From the NCBI RefSeq assembly GCF_025465935.1, contig NZ_JANLNV010000041.1, forward strand, positions 1 through 64,000: 64,000 nucleotides of DNA, written 5' to 3'. Of this stretch, positions 34,912-43,670 are shown piece by piece (positions within the stretch are counted from its first letter, which is position 1; every line of letters starts with the position of its first letter). Below the pieces are notes generated by a model, which worked only from the letters and a program-made list of their open reading frames with translations, ran no database searches and was not told the DNA's origin. This DNA comes from Pseudomonas sp. 7P_10.2_Bac1. Lineage in GTDB: Bacteria > Pseudomonadota > Gammaproteobacteria > Pseudomonadales > Pseudomonadaceae. The translations under genes were made by a program, and so were the position numbers.

Positions 34912-36387
34912 ATGAATCAGGTGAATGAAGTGAGTCTGGAGTGCGACGTGCTGGTTCTGGGCGGTGGCCCTGGCGGTTATTCAGCGGCCTTTCGCTCGGC
35001 AGATCTGGGCCGTAAAACCGTGCTGGTGGAGCGTTATGGGACGCTGGGCGGCGTGTGCCTCAATGTGGGCTGCATCCCTTCCAAAGCGGTGCTGCACATC
35101 GCCTCGGTGATGGAAGAAGTGCCGCGTTTGGCGTCGTTGGGAGTCGACTTTGGTGTCGGCACCGTTGACCTCGACAAATTGCGCGCGCATAAAAACGCAG
35201 TGGTCAGCCAGTTGACGGGCGGCCTTGCCGGGATGGCCAAAGGTCGCAAGGTCGGGGTGGTGCGCGGGCTGGGGCGTTTTCTGGACGCCCATCACCTTGA
35301 AGTGGCGCTCTGCACGGGGCCGGGGCAGGAGCCAACGGGCGAAAAACAGGTGATCCGCTTCAAGCAGTGCGTGATCGCTGCTGGCAGTCAAGCGGTAAAA
35401 CTGCCGTTCATGCCCGATGATCCGCGCATCGTGGATTCAACGGGAGCCCTGGCACTCAAGACTGTGCCCAAGCGCATGCTGGTGGTGGGTGGCGGGATTA
35501 TCGGGCTTGAAATGGCCACCGTTTATTCCGCGCTGGGGGCGCGCATCGATGTAGTCGAGATGCAGGATGGCCTGATGCAAGGGCCGGATCGCGATCTGGT
35601 CAACGTTTGGGACACGCATAACCGCCACCGTTTTGATCAGGTGATGCTGAACACCCGCACGGTGAAAGCCGAGGCCAGCGAGCAGGGCATTCATGTGTCC
35701 TTTGAGGGTGAGCAGGCACCTTGCGAACCTCAATGCTATGACTTGGTACTGGTCGCGGTTGGTCGCAGACCCAATGGTGACCGGTTGGGCGCTGAGCAAG
35801 CGGGCGTCCAGGTCGATGAGCGCGGGTTTATTCGGGTCGACAAGCAGATGCGAACCAACGTGCCGCACATCTTCGCCATTGGCGATATCGTTGGCCAACC
35901 GATGCTGGCGCACAAGGCCGTGCATGAAGGGCACGTGGCAGCCGAAGTGGCTGCGGGTGAGGCCACCCACCAACCGGAGCTGGCGTGCAGTCATTTTGAT
36001 GCAGTGCAGATCCCGGGCGTGGCTTACACCCATCCGGAGGTGGCCTGGGCGGGTTTGACCCAACAAGAGGCCAAAGATCGGGGTATTGCCGTCGAAGTCG
36101 CGGTCTTCCCGTGGGCCGCGTCAGGCCGGGCAATCGCCAATGGTTGTGATGAAGGCTTTACCAAGCTGCTGTTCGACGCCCAGACCCATCGAGTAATTGG
36201 GGGAGGGATAGTCGGCACCGGCGCGGGGGATCTGATCAGCGAGGTCTGCCTGGCGATTGAAATGGGCGCCGATGCACTGGACATTGGCAAGACCATCCAC
36301 CCGCATCCGACCTTGGGCGAAACCGTGGGCATGGCCGCAGAAGTCGCCCGCGGCAGTTGCACCGACTTGCCCGCGCGCAGGCGCTAG
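34912..36387 (+). CDS. lpdA: Dihydrolipoyl dehydrogenase (E3)
   Basis: A 491-residue FAD-dependent disulfide oxidoreductase that reoxidises the E2 lipoyl groups. The FAD-binding motif VLGGGPGGYSAAFRSADLG is at residues 16-35. The redox disulfide is C49 and C54 in GGVCLNVGCIPSK, the NAD motif is VGGGIIGLEMATVYSALG, the second FAD motif is HIFAIGDIVG, and the C-terminal His-Glu pair is in HPHPTLGE near residue 465. All catalytic residues are present. GAGGGA lies 9 nt upstream of the start. As third gene of the set it makes the complex self-sufficient. Confidence 0.95.
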   Translation: MNQVNEVSLECDVLVLGGGPGGYSAAFRSADLGRKTVLVERYGTLGGVCLNVGCIPSKAVLHIASVMEEVPRLASLGVDFGVGTVDLDKLRAHKNAVVSQLTGGLAGMAKGRKVGVVRGLGRFLDAHHLEVALCTGPGQEPTGEKQVIRFKQCVIAAGSQAVKLPFMPDDPRIVDSTGALALKTVPKRMLVVGGGIIGLEMATVYSALGARIDVVEMQDGLMQGPDRDLVNVWDTHNRHRFDQVMLNTRTVKAEASEQGIHVSFEGEQAPCEPQCYDLVLVAVGRRPNGDRLGAEQAGVQVDERGFIRVDKQMRTNVPHIFAIGDIVGQPMLAHKAVHEGHVAAEVAAGEATHQPELACSHFDAVQIPGVAYTHPEVAWAGLTQQEAKDRGIAVEVAVFPWAASGRAIANGCDEGFTKLLFDAQTHRVIGGGIVGTGAGDLISEVCLAIEMGADALDIGKTIHPHPTLGETVGMAAEVARGSCTDLPARRR

Positions 36388-36409
36388 GGTGGTCACATCC
36401 TGCTTGCCT

Positions 36410-36430
36410 CCTGCCTTGGGAGCAGGCAGG
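36410..36430. terminator. Hairpin between convergent lpd and SDR genes
   Basis: A perfect stem, CCTGCCT then AGGCAGG with a 7-nt loop, lies in the 53-bp gap between the convergent E3 and SDR genes. It could end transcription from both sides, but neither strand shows a strong T run, so intrinsic termination is only suggested. Confidence 0.45.
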
Positions 36431-36440
36431 AAGACCTGAA

Positions 36441-37181
36441 TCAGATAATCCCGCCGTTGGCACGCAAGGTCTGGCCATTGATCCATGCGCCGTCCGGGCC
36501 CGCGAGGAATGCCACGGCGGCGGCGATGTCTGCTGGTTCACCCAGGCGTTCGAGCGGGGCCAGTTTGGCCAGGCGATCGATCACTTCCTGGGGTTTGCCG
36601 TTAAGAAACAGGTCAGTGGCCGTTGGGCCTGGCGCCACGGCATTAATAGTGATGTTGCGGCCGCGCAGTTCCTTGGCCAGCACGCTGGTCATGGCTTCAA
36701 CGGCAGCTTTGGTGGCGGCATAGATCGAGTAGGTCGGTTGCAGCAGGGCGGTGACGCTGGATGAAAAGTTGATAATCCGTCCGCCATCGCGCAGGTGCCG
36801 GGTGGCTTCGCGCAGGGTGTTGAACGTCCCTTTGAAGTTGATCGCCAGCAAGCGATCGAAGGTGTCGTCGTCCGTTTCGCTCAATGGAGCCAGCGCCATG
36901 ATTCCGGCGTTATTGACCAGCACATCGACACCGCCGAAGGTGTTGAGGGTGGTTTCGAACAATTGCTTGACCGCCGCACTGTTGCTGACATCCGCCTGAA
37001 CCGCGAGCGCACTGCCACCCTGTTGGGCGATTTTATCGACCAGGGCCTGGGCCGGTACGGCGCTTCCTGAATAATTGACTACCACTGCGAAACCGTCTTG
37101 CGCCAGACGTTCGGCAATGGCTGCGCCAATGCCCCGTGAAGACCCGGTTACGATGGCGACTTTTTTGCTGGACGTACTCAT
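36441..37181 (-). CDS. Short-chain dehydrogenase/reductase
   Basis: A 246-residue classical SDR. The cofactor motif is TGSSRGIGAAIAERLAQDG (residues 12-30), with NNAGIMALAPLSE, the catalytic serine region INFSSSVTALLQPTYSIYAATKAA (YxxxK present) and VAPGPTATDLF. The basic residue after the glycine motif suits NADPH. It resembles FabG-like oxidoreductases but stands alone, so the substrate is unknown. GAGAGGG lies upstream of the start. Confidence 0.92.
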   Translation of the reverse strand: MSTSSKKVAIVTGSSRGIGAAIAERLAQDGFAVVVNYSGSAVPAQALVDKIAQQGGSALAVQADVSNSAAVKQLFETTLNTFGGVDVLVNNAGIMALAPLSETDDDTFDRLLAINFKGTFNTLREATRHLRDGGRIINFSSSVTALLQPTYSIYAATKAAVEAMTSVLAKELRGRNITINAVAPGPTATDLFLNGKPQEVIDRLAKLAPLERLGEPADIAAAVAFLAGPDGAWINGQTLRANGGII

Positions 37182-37821
37182 TTTGCAAACCCTCTCGGAA
37201 AAAAATAACGCCCCCGGACCGTTGGCCCCGTCATGAGAGCGGCCTGAAATGCGTTCTGCGTAAAGATTTACATGTTTTTAGGGGTGAATAAACAGGGTTT
37301 TTATGCAGTCTCTATTCGTAAAATCACAACAATGTTGGCCGGAACGCCACCGATAATGAAAAAAAAGTCATGTTTTTTAATTTGATGAACTCCCGGTCGC
37401 TCAATTACTTTTCATCGACCGCAAACCCGCAGCGCTCGTTGTACGCATCCGCCCATTGAACCGGCAGGCAACGTGTACAGCTATGTACTGTTTGATCAGC
37501 AAGGCGATGTTTCAGTGTGGCTAAACCCTGCGCTGACATAGCTGCCATAAGGTCCGAAAAACACAGCCTCTAGCTCGGCACTCCCAGCATATCGACTGCT
37601 CGACAGGGTTCATGCCCCTGCGCTGCGCGAGCCGGTGTGCTCGCTGCCCATAGCGTGTACGCGGGGTGTGCGGTTGGCTGTCCGAACCGCTGTAATGCCC
37701 CCGAATTCATCGCCCACGTGTGCAACTTTCGGTCGCCACATTGACCGAAGGCTCATTTCGCGTGCCGCACGTACCGGGATCATTCTTTTCACAACAACAA
37801 ATAAAGACGAGGAATCAAAAA
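37182..37821. other. Intergenic region with a possible gene relic
   Basis: About 640 bp without a supportable gene, between the SDR gene and the divergent AEC transporter gene. The part next to the SDR (37250-37400) is AT-rich and probably holds its promoter. A short plus-strand stretch (about 37420-37541) reads as protein-like (GNVYSYVLFDQQGDVSVWLN) up to a TAG, but has no start codon or ribosome-binding site. It may be the 3' relic of a lost gene; I do not recognise it. Nothing else is seen. Confidence 0.4.
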
Positions 37822-38760
37822 GTGTTGGACAGGATAGTAGGGCCTCTTTTGCCTGTTGCATTTGTCATATTCCTCGGTTTCATTGCTGGCAAGCGCGGAA
37901 AGTTAAACCATTCGGACAGCTTGTTGATCAGCCGTCTGGTGCTCGGTTGGATCATGCCGGCGTTGCTGTTCATTGGTATGGCAAACACCCCGCGGGAGCA
38001 GTTACTGGACTTGCGGTACATCCTGGCGACGGTTGTGGGCATCATCGGCATGTTCGGGATCGCGCTGGGTATTGGCTGGTTACGTCTTCGCGACCTCAAG
38101 GCGGCAACCCTCAAAGGCCTGGTCAACGGCTTTCCTGATGCTGCGTTCATGGGGATTCCAATCCTTGGCGCCATGTACGGGCCGGGCAGTCTCTACTCGG
38201 TGCTGGTGCTCAACCTGGTGGCGACCTTGATCATGATCCCCTTGACCATCATGTTGCTCACCCTGGCTGATGGCAAAGGCAGTGGCGCTCAGGCGTTTAT
38301 GTCGAGCCTTTCAACGGCGGTGCGACGCCCCCTTGTCTGGGCGCCTGCGCTAGGCATTGTGGTGTCACTGCTTGAGATCAAGTTGCCTCCTGTCGTCGGC
38401 GAGTCATTCAACCTGTTGGGCAAGGCTACCCCTGGCGTATCGCTGTTTTGCCTCGGTCTGATCATGTCGACCGATAAATTGAAGATGTCGGGTGAGGTGT
38501 GGTCAAACCTGGGGCTCAAGTTGTTTATTCAACCTGCGTTAATGTTTGGTGCGATGGTTGTCATGGGACGGCATGGATTATTTGCGCAGCAAATGATTTT
38601 GTTGAGTGCGCTGCCCTCCGCGACGATACCCGCAATGTTCGCCAATCAGGCCGGTGTGTATCAGCGTGAGGCTGCGACTTCGATTTTGATCAGTACGGTG
38701 CTGTCGGTTGTTACTTTTTCAGCGGCGATTTACTTGATCGACGGTGGTCTAGCGGCCTGA
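37822..38760 (+). CDS. AEC (auxin efflux carrier) family transporter
   Basis: A 312-residue membrane protein of the AEC family, whose bacterial members move organic acids such as malate or malonate. About ten hydrophobic helices can be drawn, in two halves of five. Landmarks are LPVAFVIFLGFIAGKRGKL at the start, GLVNGFPDAAFMGIPILGAMYG and LLSALPSATIPAMFANQAGVY. The GTG at 37822 is chosen because GAGGA stands 9 nt upstream and the family begins at this point; an open frame back to 37720 lacks both. The substrate is not deducible. Confidence 0.87.
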   Translation: MLDRIVGPLLPVAFVIFLGFIAGKRGKLNHSDSLLISRLVLGWIMPALLFIGMANTPREQLLDLRYILATVVGIIGMFGIALGIGWLRLRDLKAATLKGLVNGFPDAAFMGIPILGAMYGPGSLYSVLVLNLVATLIMIPLTIMLLTLADGKGSGAQAFMSSLSTAVRRPLVWAPALGIVVSLLEIKLPPVVGESFNLLGKATPGVSLFCLGLIMSTDKLKMSGEVWSNLGLKLFIQPALMFGAMVVMGRHGLFAQQMILLSALPSATIPAMFANQAGVYQREAATSILISTVLSVVTFSAAIYLIDGGLAA

Positions 38761-38922
38761 GTGTCGGATTCTGTAGAAGATCCCCCGTGGGCTGGTCGCG
38801 GCACTGTCGCGTGAAGCTGCTGCGCTTTTTGAGTGGATTGGCGTATATATCCAATGGATGCGCAGCGGCGATCTACGGGTTTCGCCCTTACGGCGGGGCA
38901 CTTTTTTTCGGCAGCGCCGCAA

Positions 38923-39356
38923 GCAGGTTGCCCGGCAGTTGATCTGGTTTTTGCTGTTGCTGTTGATCTGGCTTGTGATTTTGATGTTAAAGGCCCCATT
39001 AAACCCTGCTGGCCGAGCGCAGGTTTTGCGTAGTGGGTAACCCGGCAGGACGCCGGGTTAGCCGCGACACGGCCATGGATGGCCGATCGCGGCGGGCCCA
39101 CGGAGCAAGGCCTGTGGCGAGGCACCGAGGGGTAGGGGCGAAAGCGTTTGGCCACTTTGCGCTTTTCAAAGTGGCACGCCGTAAGGGCGTAACCCTAAGT
39201 GGCCGTTACCCATCGAATGGATATGTACCCAGTTATTCAGTTGTTATTCCGGTGTACATATCCATTGGATGCGCAACGCCGATCTACGGGTTTCGCCCTT
39301 ACGGCGAGGCACTTTTGTCAAACAGCCACAAAAGTACCCAAAAAGGCCTCGCCCAC
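38923..39356 (+). repeat. Long intergenic repeat, copy 1
   Basis: Copy 1 of a direct repeat of about 434 bp that returns at 39595-40044 with only scattered differences. In order it holds a GTTGCTGTTGATCTGG tract, the palindromic CCCGGCAGGACGCCGGG, the GGCCATGGATGGCC palindrome, a CACTTTGCGCTTTTCAAAGTG hairpin, and a pair of 12-nt arms ATGGATATGTAC / GTACATATCCAT (39217-39228, 39254-39265). It closes with an ACTTTTGT...ACAAAAGT hairpin. It resembles the large intergenic repeats scattered through Pseudomonas genomes. Confidence 0.85.
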
Positions 39357-39594
39357 GCGTACGGCCTTCGCTGCGCTCAGGTTCCCTCGCTCCGGTCCCG
39401 CTCCGTGGGCACGCCGCCACGGGCCATCCATGGCCCATCGCGGCTCTCCCGGCATCCATGCCGGGACACCCACTGCGCAGAACCTCCACTCGGCCTCCCG
39501 AAGGGGCGGATAGATCAAAAACCAAAGCAACAGCAACAGCAACGGCAACGGCAACGGCCAGATCAAAAGATCGCAGCCTGCGGCAGCTCGGCTA

Positions 39595-40044
39595 GCAGAT
39601 TGTCCGGCAGTTGATCTGGCTGTTGCTGTTGATCTGGCTTGTGATCTTGATGTTAAAGGCCCCATTAAACCCTGCTGGCCGAGCGCAGGTTTTGTGTAGT
39701 GGGTAACCCGGCAGGACGCCGGGTTAGCCGCGACACGGCCATGGATGGCCGATCGCGGCGGGCCCACGGAGCAAGGCCTGTGGTGAGGGTATGCCGAGCC
39801 ACAGCGAGGCACCGAGGGGTAGGGGCGAAAGCGTTTGGCCACTTTGCGCTTTTCAAAGTGACACGCCGTAAGGGCGTAACCCTAAGTGGCCGTTACCCAT
39901 CGAATGGATATGTACTCAATCATTCTTTCATTGCCGCCGGTGTACATATCCATTGGATGCGCAACGCCGATCTACGGGTTTCGCCCTTACGGCGAGGCAC
40001 TTTTGTCAAACAGCCACAAAAGTTCCCAAAAAGGCCTCGCCCAC
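39595..40044 (+). repeat. Long intergenic repeat, copy 2
   Basis: Copy 2 of the repeat at 38923-39356. It differs mainly by about 20 extra bases near 39783-39804 and by a different loop between its 12-nt arms (39904-39915 and 39942-39953). The stems are conserved while the loop sequence has changed, which suggests that the structure is what is kept. It ends 22 bp before the lldD stop codon. Confidence 0.85.
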
Positions 40045-40066
40045 AGATTCCTGCAGGGCTAATTTC

Positions 40067-41209
40067 TCAGTAATGACCTTGCGTCAGGGTGCTCCGGTCG
40101 ATCTGGTCTACCGAAGTCACACCCGTGAGTGTCATGGCGACGCGCATTTCCTTGCTGAAAATATCCAGCAGGTTTTCTACGCCGTTCTGCCCGTCGGCGG
40201 CCAGTGCGTAGGCGGTGGATCGTCCCAGCAGGCAGGCTTTTGCCCCCAGGGCCAGCATGCGTACCACGTCCAGCCCGGAACGAACGCCGGAGTCCACCAG
40301 TACGGTGAGGTCATCGCCCACGCGGTCGGCAATCGGCGGCAAGGCTTTGGCGGTGGATAACACGCCGTCGAGCTGGCGGCCGCCATGGTTGGAAACGACG
40401 ATGCCGTCTGCACCAAAACTCACGGCATCCTTGGCATCTTCCGGGTCGAGGATGCCTTTGATAATCATCGGGCCTTTCCAGAATTCACGGATCCACTCCA
40501 GATCTTTCCAACTGATGGAAGGGTCGAAGTTGTTGGCCAGCCAGCCAATGTAGTCTTCCAGCAAGGTGGGTTTGCCCAGATATTTGGAGATATTGCCCAA
40601 GTCATGGGGGCGGCCGAGTAATCCGACATCGAGCGCCCAGCTGGGCTTGGTCATGGCTTGCAGGATGCGCCGCGAAGCTGCGTAGGGGCCGGACATGCCC
40701 GAATGGGCGTCCCGGTAACGCGCGCCAGGGGTTGGCATGTCGACCGTGAAGACCAGCGTCGTAACGCCCGCAGCCTGTGCGCGCTCCAAAGCGTTGCGCA
40801 TAAAGCCGCGGTCCTTGAGTACGTAAAGCTGGAACCAGATCGCTTGCGGGCTTTGTGAGGCCACTTCTTCGATGGAACACACCGACACGGTGGACAGGCA
40901 AAAAGGAATGCCTTTGTTGGCCGCCGCCTTGGCCGCCTGCACTTCGCCGCGACGAGCATACATGCCGGTCAGGCCGACCGGGCTAAGGATGACCGGCAGC
41001 GCGTGTTCCTGGCCAAAGAGCGTGGTCTTGAGGCTCAGGTTGTCGACATTTCTGAGGATGCGCTGGCGCAAGCTGATATCGGCCAAGTCGGCGCTGTTGG
41101 CGCGAAGGGTGTGTTCGGCGTAGGCGCCGCCGTCGATGTAATCGAACAGAAAGCGCGGCAACTTGCGTCTGGCGGCTTCGCGATAGTCCGAAGCGGATGA
41201 AATAATCAT
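40067..41209 (-). CDS. lldD: L-lactate dehydrogenase, FMN-dependent
   Basis: A 380-residue membrane-associated flavoenzyme that oxidises L-lactate to pyruvate and feeds electrons to quinones. It is close to E. coli LldD throughout: [76 protein letters not shown] and the catalytic-base segment [10 protein letters not shown]. The start at 41209 (MIISSASDY) matches the family and has GAGG upstream; an ATG 9 bp earlier sits on the ribosome-binding site. No lldP permease or GntR-type lldR adjoins it. A LysR gene lies divergent, 132 bp away. Confidence 0.95.
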   Translation of the reverse strand: MIISSASDYREAARRKLPRFLFDYIDGGAYAEHTLRANSADLADISLRQRILRNVDNLSLKTTLFGQEHALPVILSPVGLTGMYARRGEVQAAKAAANKGIPFCLSTVSVCSIEEVASQSPQAIWFQLYVLKDRGFMRNALERAQAAGVTTLVFTVDMPTPGARYRDAHSGMSGPYAASRRILQAMTKPSWALDVGLLGRPHDLGNISKYLGKPTLLEDYIGWLANNFDPSISWKDLEWIREFWKGPMIIKGILDPEDAKDAVSFGADGIVVSNHGGRQLDGVLSTAKALPPIADRVGDDLTVLVDSGVRSGLDVVRMLALGAKACLLGRSTAYALAADGQNGVENLLDIFSKEMRVAMTLTGVTSVDQIDRSTLTQGHY

Positions 41210-41341
41210 GTCAATCATTCCTCAAAATCCAAGTGAACTCAGTGACCGCGCCGTGTCGCCGAGGTGGGTTCACGATAGACAAAAAACCACTATGATAAAA
41301 ACGACTTTTATTCCGTATGTTGAGTCGGTATTGGAATACTC

Positions 41342-42223
41342 ATGAATCTAAGAACGTTACGGGCCTTTGTCGAGGTGGTGCGCCAAGGCGGCTTTTCCCA
41401 GGCGGCGCAGGTGGTCTCCCTGACGCAGTCCACGGTCAGCAAGGCGGTCAAGTCACTTGAGGACGAGTTGGGGACGCCCTTGTTTAACCGCGCCGGTCAT
41501 AAAGTGGAGTTGACCGCTGCCGGTGAAATCGCTTACCGACGTGCGCTGGTTTTGCTCTCTGAGCGTAGTGATCTGGTTGCTGAAATCAATGAACTGCTCA
41601 ACCTCAAGCGTGGCCGGTTACGCATCGGCTTGCCGCCGGTGGGCTGTGGTGTCGTGTTTGCGGCTATGTTCGCAACTTATCGCCAGCGCTACCCGCAGGT
41701 GGATATCGAGTTGATCGAGCACGGTAGCAAGCGGCTGCAGGAATGCCTTGAGGCCGGGGAGGTCGACCTGGCCGCGTTGCTGATTCCGATGGACGAGGCT
41801 TTTGATTATCAGGCGGTGCGCAACGAGCCTTTGGTCGTAGTGCTGCCTGCTGGCCATGCACTCTGTGGTCGCAAGCAAGTGGATTTCACCGATTTGGCCG
41901 ACTCGCCGTTTATTTTGTTTGAGGCGGGCTTTGCCCTGAACGCAAAGATCATGGCGGCCTGCGAGCGCAAAGGGGTGGTGCCCCGAGTCACGGCACGCAG
42001 TGGGCAGATCGACTTTATCGTCGACCTGGTCGCGGCCGGACTGGGGGTGGCATTTTTACCGCGCATGCTGGCGCTCAAACACCAGCAGGCGAGCATTGCG
42101 CTGGTGCCGCTGGATGAGCCACACACCGACTGGCACCTTGCTCTGGCCTGGCGTGCCAATGCGCACCTGCCACCCGCCGCTAAAGCCTGGCTGGAACTGG
42201 CCAGGGAAATGAACGCCGGCTAG
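41342..42223 (+). CDS. LysR-family regulator divergent from lldD
   Basis: A 293-residue LysR protein. The DNA-binding domain is classic: LRTLRAFVEVVRQGGFSQAAQVVSLTQSTVSKAVKSLEDELG, then LFNRAGHKVELTAAG. The effector domain starts at about residue 90 (GRLRIGLPPVGCGVVFAAMF), as in CynR/NAC-like regulators. It is likely to control lldD across the shared, AT-rich intergenic region. Lactate as inducer is inference from position only. Confidence 0.9.
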   Translation: MNLRTLRAFVEVVRQGGFSQAAQVVSLTQSTVSKAVKSLEDELGTPLFNRAGHKVELTAAGEIAYRRALVLLSERSDLVAEINELLNLKRGRLRIGLPPVGCGVVFAAMFATYRQRYPQVDIELIEHGSKRLQECLEAGEVDLAALLIPMDEAFDYQAVRNEPLVVVLPAGHALCGRKQVDFTDLADSPFILFEAGFALNAKIMAACERKGVVPRVTARSGQIDFIVDLVAAGLGVAFLPRMLALKHQQASIALVPLDEPHTDWHLALAWRANAHLPPAAKAWLELAREMNAG

Positions 42224-42279
42224 GGCCAATTAAAGTGACAGTCATCGCTGCCCAGGCACAAAGATCGCGAGCAAGCTGG

Positions 42280-43437
42280 CTACCGTTTTAGGGTGCCCCG
42301 TAGGCTACGCTCCATCCGCGCCAGGCCTTCTTGCAGGGTTGAGCGCGGGCAGCCAAAGTTGAGTCGGGCAAATTGCTGGTAAGCCGCGCCGAACTCGCTC
42401 CCGGCACTCAGGGCAACCTTGGCGTGTTCAAGGAAAAACTGCTGCGGGTCTTCCAGGCCCAGTGCGGAGCAGTCCAGCCAGGCAAGGTAAGTGCTTTGCG
42501 GCGCGTGCAGCGTGATACCCGGCAGGCGCGTACGCACGGTGTCGATCAGGTAATCACGATTGCTCTGCAGATAGGCCAGCAGTTCGGCCAGCCAGGGTTT
42601 GGCATCGGCGTAGGCAGCACGGGTGGCTTCCAGGCCCAGCGCATTGACACTGTCGACCATGCCGGCTCGGGCATTGTCAAAGCGTTCACGCAGTTGCGGG
42701 TTCTGGATCACTGCAAATGCGGTCTTCAGACCTGCGATATTGAAAGCCTTGCTCGCCGACATCAAGGTGACGGTGCGGTGTGCAAACTGAGGGTCGAGTG
42801 ACGCAATTGGCACATGCCGAAGCTGATCGAGTTGCAGGTCGGCATGAATTTCGTCGCTGATGATCAGCGCATCGTGTTCGATGCAGGCGTGGCCGATGGC
42901 CGTTAGTTCGCTGGCGGAGAAGGTCTTGCCCAAAGGGTTGTGCGGGTTGCTCAACAACAGCGCCCCGGCGCCGACAAGGGCCTGATGCAACGCTGGCACA
43001 TCGGTAGTGTAGTGCCCTTGGGCATCGGCCTTGAACGGCAGTTCGATGCTTGGCAACTGCCAGTGACTGGCGGCTTTGCGCAGTGGCAAATAGTTCGGGG
43101 TTTGCACAACCACACCGGTGCCGGGTGTGACCAAGGCACGCAGGGCCATGCTGACGCCCGGCTCAATGCCTGGCAGAAAAACCAGCGCTTGTGGCTCGAC
43201 CTGCCAGGCATAGGCATGCCAGAGGTAATCGACCAGGGTCTGGCGCAGCGCATCAGTGGCCTGGCTGTAACCGAACGAGGGGTGTGCGATGCGTTGTTGC
43301 AGGGCCTGTTGAATGGCCGGGGCGACGGCGAAGTCCATGTCCGCGACCCACATCGGCAGCACTTCATCCGGGTAACGGCTCCATTTTTTACTGCCACTGC
43401 CGGTACGATCCAGCAACGTATCAAAGTCAAAAGTCAT
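42280..43437 (-). CDS. patB: PatB/MalY-type C-S lyase (cystathionine beta-lyase)
   Basis: A 385-residue fold-type I PLP enzyme. PatB/MalY landmarks: FDTLLDRTGSGSKKWSRYP and LPMWVADMDFAVAP at the N-terminus, SNPHNPLGKTFSASEL, ISDEIHADL with D195, and the PLP lysine K230 in SASKAFNIAGLK. Enzymes of this type cleave cystathionine or cysteine conjugates to pyruvate, ammonia and a thiol. A GTGCAA-GGC-TTGCAC hairpin lies about 30 bp upstream of the start (around 43468-43482). It stands alone between lldD's LysR gene and a large toxin-like gene. Confidence 0.92.
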   Translation of the reverse strand: MTFDFDTLLDRTGSGSKKWSRYPDEVLPMWVADMDFAVAPAIQQALQQRIAHPSFGYSQATDALRQTLVDYLWHAYAWQVEPQALVFLPGIEPGVSMALRALVTPGTGVVVQTPNYLPLRKAASHWQLPSIELPFKADAQGHYTTDVPALHQALVGAGALLLSNPHNPLGKTFSASELTAIGHACIEHDALIISDEIHADLQLDQLRHVPIASLDPQFAHRTVTLMSASKAFNIAGLKTAFAVIQNPQLRERFDNARAGMVDSVNALGLEATRAAYADAKPWLAELLAYLQSNRDYLIDTVRTRLPGITLHAPQSTYLAWLDCSALGLEDPQQFFLEHAKVALSAGSEFGAAYQQFARLNFGCPRSTLQEGLARMERSLRGTLKR

Positions 43438-43670
43438 GCTGATCTCAACGTGTCAGGGCGGTGCTGGTGCAAGGCTTGCACTGCCCTCTAAAGCGCTTGG
43501 GAAGGGTCGTTATGCGGGGCGCAATAGTACGCGCGTTTACACCCCTGCGGCGACTGCCGTCTTTATAAGCACGCTGAAGTTTTTCAGGCATTGGACGACT
43601 CTGGACAGGCGCCGTGTTGAGCTGGGCCTTGAATCAACAGTGATGGGGGCATGTTGATGGTTGAGTCTGA

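Larger units (their letters stand above)
38761..40066. other. Non-coding repeat-rich region
   Basis: About 1.3 kb without a supportable gene. Open frames in it are GC artefacts that recur in each repeat copy. It holds two direct copies of a long structured repeat (listed separately), a third partial unit at 38843-38907, and a spacer (39357-39594). Part of the spacer (about 39395-39480) is roughly the reverse complement of the GGCCATGGATGGCC region of the copies, so the whole can fold back on itself. A CAACAG/CAACGG trinucleotide run lies at 39525-39568. It ends the AEC gene on one side and lldD on the other. Confidence 0.8.

Noticed and set aside
39525..39568. CAACAG/CAACGG run as a coding glutamine tract
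   Set aside because: It lies in the non-coding repeat region with no start, ribosome-binding site or protein context.
38923..40044. CRISPR array or tandem gene family suggested by repeated frames
   Set aside because: There are only two long copies of over 400 bp and no short regularly spaced repeats. The frames inside are identical by-products of the repeat.
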